Shown here in pieces: positions 42,229 to 50,415 of a stretch of 50,415 nucleotides of DNA. Below the pieces are notes generated by a model that had not been told where the DNA came from, made no database searches, and saw nothing but the letters and a program-made list of their open reading frames with translations. Origin of the DNA: an uncultured Micrococcales bacterium (GTDB lineage Bacteria > Actinomycetota > Actinomycetes > Actinomycetales > Microbacteriaceae); contig CAITNA010000159.1 in the NCBI GenBank assembly GCA_903893675.1, forward strand, positions 1-50,415. The letters run 5' to 3'. The position numbers were made by a program, and so were the translations under genes. Position 1 is the first letter of the stretch; every line of letters starts with the position of its first letter.

Positions 42229-42621
42229 ATGGCTGCAGACAAACTCATTTCAAGCGGTGGTCCTTGGGAATCGGTCATTGGTTATTCGCGCGCAACCGTT
42301 GCTGGTCCTTACGTGCATGTCTCTGGTTCGACCGCGACCATCGACGGTCAACTGCAGGCCAAGGGTGATGCATACGGCCAGGTGAAGATTGCACTCGAGC
42401 AGGTAATTGCTCCTGCTCTGGCTCAGGCTGGCTTTTCACTCGCCGACGTCGTCCGCACTCGCGTTTATCTGGCAAACGGCGAAGACATGGATGCGGTCGG
42501 CAAGGCGCACGGTGAAATCTTCAGTGAAATCCGCCCGGCAACCACGATGCTTGCGGGCATTCAATTCATCAACCCGGAAATGCTCGTCGAAATCGAAGTC
42601 GACGCCTGGAAGGCAAACTAA
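42229..42621 (+). CDS. RidA family protein
   Basis: 130 aa; [44 protein letters not shown]. Confidence 0.9.
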   Translation: MAADKLISSGGPWESVIGYSRATVAGPYVHVSGSTATIDGQLQAKGDAYGQVKIALEQVIAPALAQAGFSLADVVRTRVYLANGEDMDAVGKAHGEIFSEIRPATTMLAGIQFINPEMLVEIEVDAWKAN

Positions 42622-43424
42622 TGGCAAAGACTAAGCGCATCGGGGCACTCGCCGAATACAAGGCGACCGGGCAGAAGTTTGCGTGCCTGACCTCTTACGA
42701 CCAGCAGACTGCGGCCATCTTTGACGAGGCCGGTGTCGACGTATTGCTAGTTGGCGATTCGGCAGCCGACAACGCTCTGGGCTTTTCCACCACCCTGCCG
42801 ATCACCGTTGACGAGATCATTCCGTTCGGTCGTGCGGTCGCCGGTGCGGCAAAGCAGGCGCTCGTTGTTGTCGACATGCCGTTTGGTTCATACGAGGTTT
42901 CGCCTCAGCAAGCACTCGAGAACGCAATCAAGATCATGAAGGCAACAGGGGCTGCTGCCGTAAAGCTCGAAGGCGGAGTGCGCAGTGCCGCAGCGATCGC
43001 CGCAATCGTCGAGGCGGGCATCCCGGTAATGGGTCACATTGGTTTCACCCCGCAAAGCGTTCACGCCCTCGGTGGGTTCAAAGTTCAGGGTCGTGGCGAT
43101 TCAGCCGCTGACTTGGCCGCAGATGCGGCTGCAGTTCAAGAGGCCGGCGCATTCGCAGTGGTGCTTGAGCTGGTTCCTGCTGACCTGGCCACCGAGATCA
43201 CACAGACCCTCTCGATTCCAACCATCGGCATCGGCGCGGGCAATGGCACCGACGGTCAAATCTTGGTTTGGACTGACTTTGCCGGTATCGCACCTGGAAA
43301 GCCTCGCCGCTTCGTTCGTCAGTACGCGAACCTGCGCGATGTGCTTCTCACCGGTGCCACCAACTATGTCTCGGATGTTCGCAGCGGCGAGTTTCCGAAT
43401 GCAGATGAAAGCTTTGCCGACTAA
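42621..43424 (+). CDS. panB: 3-methyl-2-oxobutanoate hydroxymethyltransferase
   Basis: 267 aa; [67 protein letters not shown]. Confidence 0.97.
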   Translation: MAKTKRIGALAEYKATGQKFACLTSYDQQTAAIFDEAGVDVLLVGDSAADNALGFSTTLPITVDEIIPFGRAVAGAAKQALVVVDMPFGSYEVSPQQALENAIKIMKATGAAAVKLEGGVRSAAAIAAIVEAGIPVMGHIGFTPQSVHALGGFKVQGRGDSAADLAADAAAVQEAGAFAVVLELVPADLATEITQTLSIPTIGIGAGNGTDGQILVWTDFAGIAPGKPRRFVRQYANLRDVLLTGATNYVSDVRSGEFPNADESFAD

Positions 43425-43610
43425 TTAATCGCGCTCTTCGCGATCTTCCTCTGCTCGCCATGCGGCAGCGCGTTCTGCCAACAGCTTCTCGGCATTTGCG
43501 GCTTCTTCGCGAGTTGAGAAAGGCCCTGCACGAAATAGCGCAGCCGACTGCTTGCCAACTTCAACCTCTTTTGTCCTGAAGTTGAACCAATACTCCTGCT
43601 GCTCAGCCAT
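43425..43610 (-). CDS. Small SPOR-domain-like protein
   Basis: MAEQQEYWFNFRTKEVEVGKQSAALFRAGPFSTREEAANAEKLLAERAAAWRAEEDREERD. Confidence 0.75.
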   Translation of the reverse strand: MAEQQEYWFNFRTKEVEVGKQSAALFRAGPFSTREEAANAEKLLAERAAAWRAEEDREERD

Positions 43611-43641
43611 GATTCTCGCTTTCAACTTCTAGACTAGAGCC

Positions 43642-44511
43642 ATGCCTCGCGACGAAAAGACCGGTTTGCTTACGCCCGGCGTCGTCTCCCCGCTTCGCAG
43701 TGTTCCTGCCTCAATCGTTCGCCCCGAGTACGTCGGCCGCAAAGGCCCGGCGAAATACACCGATGGCGATATCTACACCCCGGATGAAATCGAGCTGATT
43801 CGCGAATCAGGTCGCATCGCCGCCCGCGCCATCGAAGAGGTCGGCAAACACTGTGTGCCAGGTGTTACGACCGATGAGCTCGATCGCATCGGGCACGAAT
43901 TCGTTCTTGACCACGCAGCCTACCCCTCTGCTCTCGGCTACCGCGGTTTTCCTAAATCGATTTGCACATCGCTGAACGAAGTCATCTGCCACGGAATCCC
44001 TGACAACACCGTGCTCCAGGATGGCGACATCATCAATATCGACATCACCGCATACAAGAACGGAATGCATGGCGACTTGAACCGCACCTTCATGGTCGGC
44101 GAGGTCAGCGACGAGGCCAAGCTGCTGGTCGAGCGCACCGAGGAGTCACTCGCCAGAGCCATTGCGGTTGTGGCACCTGGCCGCCAAATTAACACCATCG
44201 GTCGAACCATTCAGGCCTACGCCAAGCGCTTTAACTACGGCGTCGTTCGCGATTTCACTGGCCACGGGGTTGGCAGAGCCTTCCACTCGGGCCTGATCAT
44301 TCCGCACTACGACGCGGCACCCGCATACTCGCAGGAAATGCAGGTCGGCATGGTGTTCACAATCGAGCCGATGCTGACCCTCGGCAGCTACGAGTGGGAC
44401 ATGTGGCGCGATGACTGGACTGTCACCACGCGCGACCACAGCCTCACGGCACAGTTTGAACACAGCTTGGTTGTCACCGAAAACGGTGCCGACATTCTTA
44501 CGCTTGTCTAG
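43642..44511 (+). CDS. map: Type I methionine aminopeptidase
   Basis: 289 aa; GYRGFPKSICTSLNEVICHGIPD, DIINIDITAYKNGMHGDLNRTF, VRDFTGHGVGRAFHS. Confidence 0.97.
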   Translation: MPRDEKTGLLTPGVVSPLRSVPASIVRPEYVGRKGPAKYTDGDIYTPDEIELIRESGRIAARAIEEVGKHCVPGVTTDELDRIGHEFVLDHAAYPSALGYRGFPKSICTSLNEVICHGIPDNTVLQDGDIINIDITAYKNGMHGDLNRTFMVGEVSDEAKLLVERTEESLARAIAVVAPGRQINTIGRTIQAYAKRFNYGVVRDFTGHGVGRAFHSGLIIPHYDAAPAYSQEMQVGMVFTIEPMLTLGSYEWDMWRDDWTVTTRDHSLTAQFEHSLVVTENGADILTLV

Positions 44512-44520
44512 GGAGTTAAG

Positions 44521-45279
44521 ATGGCAAAAATCGCAGTTGGAATCGACATTGGTGGCACCGGCATCAAGGGCGCACTTGTCGACGTCAAGTCGGGCGAGCT
44601 CATCGGAGATCGCGTTCGTGTCGAGACTCCAGCGGGCGGAGAGCCAGACGACATCATCGATGCGGTGAAGGGTTTGCTGAAGGCACTGCCGAAGCACGAC
44701 TCAGCCGCACCAGTCGGAATCTGCTTTCCGGCCGTGGTTCGCAAGGGCGTAACAATGTCGGCAGCGAACGTATCGAAGAAGTGGATTGGTTTCGACGCTG
44801 ACGCAGCTTTCGAAACGGCCTTGAAGCGGCACGTACACGTATTGAACGACGCAGATGCCGCCGGCCTTGCCGAGATGAAATACGGCGCGGGCCAAAATGA
44901 AACCGGTCTAGTGATCATGACCACTCTCGGCACAGGAATCGGCAGCGCAATCTTCTATGACGGCGTGCTGGTGCCTAACGCTGAACTCGGCCACCTGCAG
45001 ATTGACGGTGTCGACTACGAGACCAAGGCTGCCTACTCGGCCATGGAACGTGAGGGCCTCAGCTTCAAGCAGTGGGCAGAGCGACTGCAGAAGTACTACT
45101 CAGAGCTGGTCGCGCTCTTCTCGCCTGATCTGATCATCGTGGGCGGAGGAATCTCTAAGCAGTCTGAAGAGTTCTTGCCACTGCTCAAACTGAGCTGCGA
45201 GATTGTGCCAGCGGCAAAAAAGAACAATGCGGGCATCCTTGGTGCTGCACGCCTGGCATACAAACTGCACGGCAACTAA
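44521..45279 (+). CDS. ppgK: Polyphosphate glucokinase (ROK family)
   Basis: 252 aa; AVGIDIGGTGIKGALVDVKSG, LNDADAAGLAEMKYGAG, TTLGTGIGSAIF. Confidence 0.95.
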   Translation: MAKIAVGIDIGGTGIKGALVDVKSGELIGDRVRVETPAGGEPDDIIDAVKGLLKALPKHDSAAPVGICFPAVVRKGVTMSAANVSKKWIGFDADAAFETALKRHVHVLNDADAAGLAEMKYGAGQNETGLVIMTTLGTGIGSAIFYDGVLVPNAELGHLQIDGVDYETKAAYSAMEREGLSFKQWAERLQKYYSELVALFSPDLIIVGGGISKQSEEFLPLLKLSCEIVPAAKKNNAGILGAARLAYKLHGN

Positions 45280-45287
45280 AAAGTATT

Positions 45288-45633
45288 GGACGGGTCGGCC
45301 GATACGCCGGGTTTTGTCCTCTTGCGAGTGACGATCATCTATCTAGGACCGCCGTTACCGACGGCCTCAAGCGACCTACCCGAACGCTAGCCGAGCAGGC
45401 TAAACGCGCTCTGTCTGGTCTTGCTCCTGGCGAGGTTTACCTAGCCGCACCGGTTGCCCGGCACGCTGGTGGTCTCTTACACCACCGTTTCACCCTTACC
45501 GCTTGCGCGGCGGTTTGCTCTCTGTTGCACTTTCTCGCGGGTTGCCCCGGGTGGGTGTTACCCACCACCATGCTCTATGGAGCCCGGACGTTCCTCGTCG
45601 CTTTCGCGCCGCGATCGTCTGGCCGACCCATCC
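45288..45633 (-). ncRNA. rnpB: RNase P RNA
   Basis: Terminal P1 helix: 45292-45300 gggtcggcc pairs with 45621-45629 ggccgaccc; typical rnpB reverse-complement features gccgggttttgtcctcttgcgagtgacgatcatctatctaggaccg; no good ORF. Confidence 0.93.
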
Positions 45634-45679
45634 GTAGACAAGGTTAGCCAGCGCGGGCGGTAATGAATAGGGCTATTGC

Positions 45680-46861
45680 CTAGAGGTGCTCGGTGAGATT
45701 GACCGCGACCACTTCGGCGGCCTGGTCTCCCCAGGCTCGAATGATGGTGACAGAACACGGCGCAACCTGCGAACGCCAGTAGCTGGCCTCGGTTGCAGAA
45801 AAACCCCAACGCAGGAAACCGCGAATCGGCATCACGTGCGCAACGACTACCACGGTCTTTCCGCCGTGCTGACGCAGAACCTTCTCGCGACCTTCCTGAA
45901 GGCGCTTGTCGAAAACCTCGAGCGACTCACCGTTCGGCGGCGCGATGGTCCAGCTGCCGCGCCAAGCATTCCAGGTTTCTGGATCGCTGGCAGAAACCTC
46001 TTCGTTGGTGTGGCCATCCCAGTCTCCGAAGCCGATCTCGCGAAGGTTTTCGAGAGTCTCTACCTCGAGACCAACTGCCTCTGCAATAAAGCCTGCGGTC
46101 TGGCGAGTGCGCTGCATAGGAGAAGCAACGATTGCAGTAGGAGCGGCTAAGAGTTCGAAGCGACCAGGCTTTCCGAAGGTAGCAATCAGCTCGGCAACAG
46201 CGCGTGCGTCGCCGCGACCAGCTTCGCTCAGTTCTGGGTCATCGCCGTCGCCGCCAGAAATCTTGTGTGCCTCGGTTAGTGCGGTGCGACCGTGACGAAC
46301 CAGGATGAACGTGGTCAAAGGTTCGGTCACATTTCCTGGTGCGCGAACACTCGAAGGAAGAGTCGCGTTGAATTCTGTCAACGCAGCCGACTTCGTCATT
46401 GCAGGTTGATCGCCGGCATTCGCCGATGCGCTCTCGCCAGAACCAACATGAACGGTCGAGTCGGCAAGTTCATCCATGGCTTTGTTAGCGAGGGCGTCTG
46501 CGCGCGAGTTCTGTTCGCGCGGAATCCACTGCCAGGTCACCTCTCGCCCACGCACGAGTTCTTGAACCTTTGCACCGAGCGAAATCATGTCTGGGTGCTT
46601 GATCTTCCAACCGCCACCCATTTGCTCGATGACGAGTTTGCTGTCCATGCGAACGTGGATGCTCGCGCCGGCGTCGAGCGCAATTGCCGCCTGTAGCCCT
46701 GCGATGAGTGCTGTGTATTCGGCAACGTTGTTGGTCGCGGTGCCTACGTATCGGGCAATTTCGACAAGCACGTTGCCGGCCTCATCGAGCACGACAGCAC
46801 CAGAACCGGCAACCCCTGGATTACCGCGAGAACCGCCGTCAGCCTCGATGATCAACTTCAT
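45680..46861 (-). CDS. Bifunctional RNase H / acid phosphatase (histidine phosphatase) protein
   Basis: MKLIIEADGGSRGNPGVAGSGAVVLDEAGNVL (RNase H) fused to LVRHGRTALTEAHKISGG (phosphoglycerate-mutase-like RHG). Confidence 0.94.
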   Translation of the reverse strand: MKLIIEADGGSRGNPGVAGSGAVVLDEAGNVLVEIARYVGTATNNVAEYTALIAGLQAAIALDAGASIHVRMDSKLVIEQMGGGWKIKHPDMISLGAKVQELVRGREVTWQWIPREQNSRADALANKAMDELADSTVHVGSGESASANAGDQPAMTKSAALTEFNATLPSSVRAPGNVTEPLTTFILVRHGRTALTEAHKISGGDGDDPELSEAGRGDARAVAELIATFGKPGRFELLAAPTAIVASPMQRTRQTAGFIAEAVGLEVETLENLREIGFGDWDGHTNEEVSASDPETWNAWRGSWTIAPPNGESLEVFDKRLQEGREKVLRQHGGKTVVVVAHVMPIRGFLRWGFSATEASYWRSQVAPCSVTIIRAWGDQAAEVVAVNLTEHL

Positions 46862-47577
46862 TAGAAGGTCACCAACATTGCTGCGCACTCTGGGCAGCGA
46901 GCAAGCTCGTCGCGCGGAGTGGAGCGAATCTCATCGACAGTGGCACCTGAAAGGGCCAAGTTGCAAGCACCGCAGGTGAACCCCTCGAGCCTGGCAACCG
47001 GCAGAGTCTTGCCAACCAGCTTGTTGTAAAGCTCCTGCTGCTCTGCCGTAACCAGCGAAGCAAACTTCTCACGCTGCTGCATCAGAAGGGCCAGCCCGCT
47101 CTTGGCCTTCACAGCAGAGGCCTCAAGCTCGGCATCGATTTGATCGAGTTCGGCCTGCGCCGTCGTTCGAGCGGTCGCGGCCTCTGCAACATCGGCAGAA
47201 TTTGCCTCGCGACGCTCGAGCAGCTCGAGCTCTGCCTCTTCAAGATTCGCTTTGCGCTTTTCGAGCGACACCAACTCGTGTTGAATGCCCGTAATGTCGC
47301 GAGGATTGCTGCTGGTTTCGAGTCTGCTCTTGTCTTGGGCGATGCGGGTGTCAACGAGGGCCAGATCTTGTTCTAGGCGTTCGATTTCACTTGCCAGTTC
47401 ATCCGCGATGTGGCGCGCGGTCAGAAGCTGCTCTGAGGCGGCCGACAACTTGGCCTGCGCGGCATCACGAGCGGTTGCCTGTTCGATTTCAGCCAGGCGC
47501 CGATTGGCACGGGCGATTTCGAGATCTACGGCCGCAAGGTCTAGCAATGCCTGTTGTTCGACTGCTGTTGCTTTCAT
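46861..47577 (-). CDS. C4-type zinc ribbon, coiled-coil protein
   Basis: 238 aa; long coiled coil then FTCGACNLALSGATVDEIRSTPRDELARCPECAAMLV. Confidence 0.9.
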   Translation of the reverse strand: MKATAVEQQALLDLAAVDLEIARANRRLAEIEQATARDAAQAKLSAASEQLLTARHIADELASEIERLEQDLALVDTRIAQDKSRLETSSNPRDITGIQHELVSLEKRKANLEEAELELLERREANSADVAEAATARTTAQAELDQIDAELEASAVKAKSGLALLMQQREKFASLVTAEQQELYNKLVGKTLPVARLEGFTCGACNLALSGATVDEIRSTPRDELARCPECAAMLVTF

Positions 47578-47607
47578 GACCTCGCCTATGGAATTTGAAT
47601 TTGCCTG

Positions 47608-48423
47608 CTACTGCGTAACCACGAAATCCCAGGGATCGGTGCGCAGGTCGCTCACTACAAAGGTTACCTGCGGAAACTCGGCGGCGAGCTCATCCCGCGC
47701 GGTTTCGAGCCAAAGCCATTCGGCTGCCCAGTGCGAAATGTCGACCATTGCAAATGGCTTGGATGATGCCGCCGCACTCTCGAGAGCCTCTTGCACCGGA
47801 TGGTGGCGAAGATCCGAGGTGAGGTAAAGATCGGCTCCGGAAGCCAAGGCTTCGGCAATGAAGCTGTCGCCCGCGCCTGCACATAGCGCCACGGTAGAGA
47901 TCAGCTGGTTTGGGTCTCCGGCGACTCGCACACCCGATGCGGTCGATGGCAGCACGGCGGCTAGCCCACGCGCAAACTCGAGCAGGGTCTTCGGCTCTGC
48001 CAATCGCCCCATGCGGCCGTGGCCGGTGGTCTGAGTCACAGGAACGAGAGGCTCCAGGTTGGTTAGCCCGGCAGCCCTGGCAAGCGTCGCTGAAACACCG
48101 GTGGCCGTGATGTCTGCGTTGGTGTGGGCAGCATAGATGGCCACGCCGGCGTCAATTGCCGCTGCAAAAGTCTTACTCTTTGCCACATCTGCAGCAATAG
48201 AAGGGCTCTGTCGCAACAGCACCGGATGGTGGGCAAGAATCAAATCAGCGCTTGCAGCAATTGCCTCGCCGACGACGTCAGATGTCACATCGACCGTGAG
48301 CATGACCTTTTGAATTTGCTGCTCATCCGAGCCAACGATTAGTCCCGCGCGATCCCACGTCTCCGCGGCGTCAACCGGCCAGCGCTGCTCAATTGCCGCA
48401 ACGAGCGTTTTATGATTGGTCAC
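47608..48423 (-). CDS. Nif3-like dinuclear metal centre hexameric protein
   Basis: 271 aa; AADLILAHHPVLL, AIYAAHTNADI, LYLTSDLRHHPVQEA. Confidence 0.93.
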   Translation of the reverse strand: MTNHKTLVAAIEQRWPVDAAETWDRAGLIVGSDEQQIQKVMLTVDVTSDVVGEAIAASADLILAHHPVLLRQSPSIAADVAKSKTFAAAIDAGVAIYAAHTNADITATGVSATLARAAGLTNLEPLVPVTQTTGHGRMGRLAEPKTLLEFARGLAAVLPSTASGVRVAGDPNQLISTVALCAGAGDSFIAEALASGADLYLTSDLRHHPVQEALESAAASSKPFAMVDISHWAAEWLWLETARDELAAEFPQVTFVVSDLRTDPWDFVVTQ

Positions 48424-50415
48424 TAGATTGAGCCGAGGTCGATCGAGTCGAAGGTGTTGCGACGAGCCTCAACATCGTAAACCTTTTGCTCCTGTGCCCT
48501 AATGCGCTTGCCGCCGAATGCGACAGGAACCAGTGCAGCAATAGCAAAAGCGATAAACAATCCGGCAAGTGCATCCGTGAAATCAATCGCGGTCAGATAG
48601 CGGCCGATGAAATTAGTGACGAAGAATTCGTCGAGTGAAGTCGAAACGAAGCCGAGGCCCAACACAACCGCAACGATAAAGCCAGACAGATTCACCCAGT
48701 TCACTGCGCCATAAACTCCGAAAGCCTGACGCAGACCGGTCTCGTCATAGGCGGCCTTGCGGCGCCAAACATCTCCGACGAATGCGCCGGCGAACGCCAT
48801 CAAAAAGATCAACGCGATAACGAAGGCCGCGCGAAGAACCTCGGCAGACGATGCAGCGCCAATTGCAAGACTCGAGATAACCAAAACGAAGACGATGCTT
48901 TGACTTAGAACGCGACCGACGCGCACGCCGAGACCGCGAAGTGAGACGCTCGACGAATAAAACCAGGATGCGCTCCAGACCAGCAGCTGCAGACCGCCAC
49001 CAACGAGCACAATCGAACCCGACCAGTCAGGCAACACAGACAACAGAGAAGTCATAACGCTTTGCGTGCCCGCACCCTTGGCGGCTGCAAACGCGAATGC
49101 TCCGGCGATTGCGGCGAGCAGCGATAGCACGCCGACAGGTAGCGCAACGAACAATGCCACCTTCTTGCCGCTTTCGCTCATTGGCACCTGTCTGGTGAAA
49201 TCTGCAACGCTAGCCGTCCAGATTGCTCCAAGCCCAGCGCCCAGCAAACCGGCGAGAGCCAGAGCCTGTGCGACCTGTGGCCCTGAAATGGCAGCGGCGA
49301 AGTCGAACTTTGCGCTGGTGAAGGCAGGGCCGACGCCTATAGCGAAGGCGGCAACGGCCAACACTCCGACCACAGCTGCACCCCACTGAAGCCAGTAGAG
49401 AACTCGCCCACCAAGAGTTGCAAAAACAGCTGCGACGAAAATCAAAGCGACCGCAAGAACTGCAAGCCAACTAATCGATGTCGATCCGAGTGCCAACGTT
49501 GAAGCAAGAGTTGGCAGACCAACGACGGTTCCGTCAAACAACTGCTTGCCGATAGCAACAACGGTCACTGTGCCCACAAAAATCTTTGAAACAAATACTG
49601 GGATGGCCACTGCCGAACCACCGCGAACACCAAGCGATGCACGCGAGAGCATCAGCGTCTGCAAACCACTGCGCTTGCCTGCAACCGCGCCTGAGGCAAT
49701 GATCACTGCGCTAAACGCAAAACCGATGACGAGCGCGCCAAGCACAAGCGCGATTGGCAAACCGGTTTGCGCCACGAATGCGCCAAGAAAGATTGGAATA
49801 ACGCCAACGGTGATGCCCGTCCAGACAAACAATTGCGAGAGGGCCTTCGAACGCCTGGCAACCTCTGCGATCGGCTGCTTCTGCTTCTTGTCTTCATCGG
49901 TGAAAGCAATTTCGTCTTGCTCGAGGAGGTTTTCAAAAGTTGCTGGGTCGACCTCGTCAACGATGGTGACTTGTGCGGTCTCGATGATGTCGAAGCTTCC
50001 GGTTGCGTAATCACTCGCGCGCTGAGGTTCGACTTCTTCTTCGCTCAACTCTTCTGCGACTTGCATAGCTTCTTCTAGCTTTGCGGCGGCCTCAGCCTCT
50101 TCAAGTGCAGCAGCTTCAACACGCTCAGCCTCGATCCGCTCAAGTTCCGCAACCTGGGCGGCAAGCTCTTCGAGTTCGATTCGTTCGGCTTCAGCGGCAG
50201 CAAACGCAATGCGCTCGGCTTCTAGCCGCTCTGCCTCTGCGATCTCGTCAGCTATGCGCTGCGCCTCTAGGCGTTCTGCCTCGGCAAGTTCTTCGGCTAT
50301 GCGCTCGGCTTCGATGCGCTCTGCCTCGAGGCGCTCGGCTTCAGCCGCTTCGGCTGCCAAACGATCGGCCTCAATGCGCTCAAGTTCTAGACGCTTCGCC
50401 TCGGCTTCGGCGGCG
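48423..50415 (-). CDS. NCS1-type (cytosine/purine) permease family protein with long E/R/A-rich N-terminal coiled-coil extension; 5' partial
   Basis: [81 protein letters not shown]; reading frame open through the window edge upstream of the listed TTG start (adds ...[18 protein letters not shown]). Confidence 0.82.
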   Translation of the reverse strand, partial: AAEAEAKRLELERIEADRLAAEAAEAERLEAERIEAERIAEELAEAERLEAQRIADEIAEAERLEAERIAFAAAEAERIELEELAAQVAELERIEAERVEAAALEEAEAAAKLEEAMQVAEELSEEEVEPQRASDYATGSFDIIETAQVTIVDEVDPATFENLLEQDEIAFTDEDKKQKQPIAEVARRSKALSQLFVWTGITVGVIPIFLGAFVAQTGLPIALVLGALVIGFAFSAVIIASGAVAGKRSGLQTLMLSRASLGVRGGSAVAIPVFVSKIFVGTVTVVAIGKQLFDGTVVGLPTLASTLALGSTSISWLAVLAVALIFVAAVFATLGGRVLYWLQWGAAVVGVLAVAAFAIGVGPAFTSAKFDFAAAISGPQVAQALALAGLLGAGLGAIWTASVADFTRQVPMSESGKKVALFVALPVGVLSLLAAIAGAFAFAAAKGAGTQSVMTSLLSVLPDWSGSIVLVGGGLQLLVWSASWFYSSSVSLRGLGVRVGRVLSQSIVFVLVISSLAIGAASSAEVLRAAFVIALIFLMAFAGAFVGDVWRRKAAYDETGLRQAFGVYGAVNWVNLSGFIVAVVLGLGFVSTSLDEFFVTNFIGRYLTAIDFTDALAGLFIAFAIAALVPVAFGGKRIRAQEQKVYDVEARRNTFDSIDLGSI
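50070..50415 (-). repeat. In-gene degenerate repeat encoding [11 protein letters not shown]-type heptad-like units
   Basis: Reiterated (A)[42 protein letters not shown] units running to the window edge. Confidence 0.85.

Noticed and set aside
45454-45809. Small ORFs on both strands in 45454-45809
   Set aside because: Overlap the RNase P RNA gene, whose P1 helix and conserved segments explain this region.
45680-46861. Novel RNase H-phosphatase fusion
   Set aside because: Bifunctional RNase H/acid phosphatase proteins are known in actinobacteria.

Overview
The window is a compact, gene-dense chromosomal segment of an actinobacterium. Gene content and order (rnd-dxs-acnA-DUF3159-DUF3710-dut-DUF3093-DUF4193-sepH-parC/parE-DUF7455-gatD-murT-sigA, then PAC2-pepA-lpdA-sucB-lipB-lipA-DUF4191-glnA-glnE-glnA2-nadE-panB-map-ppgK-rnpB-rnhA/phosphatase) point to a Microbacteriaceae-like organism; this assignment is by inspection only. 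I found no phage, transposon, CRISPR array or obvious foreign island. The most interesting signals are: (1) a GatD/MurT pair (21160-23054) in which the GatD nucleophile Cys is Ser, with a shortened GatD and a MurT that has lost the four-Cys zinc ribbon. This suggests a repurposed, glutaminase-independent ligase acting on the D-Glu alpha-carboxyl, possibly linked to group-B peptidoglycan. (2) A 26-bp motif with 3 mismatches shared upstream of amt and glnA, in the same orientation, probably a nitrogen-regulator (GlnR-type) operator. (3) An NCS1-type permease with a long E/R/A-rich predicted coiled-coil N-terminus running off the window edge. (4) A primary sigma factor with a ~180-aa histone-H1-like KPAAK tail. 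(5) A degenerate 20-bp tandem repeat after parC that places stop codons in all three frames. Several convergent genes also overlap. All product names come from recognising the translated sequences; no database search was run.
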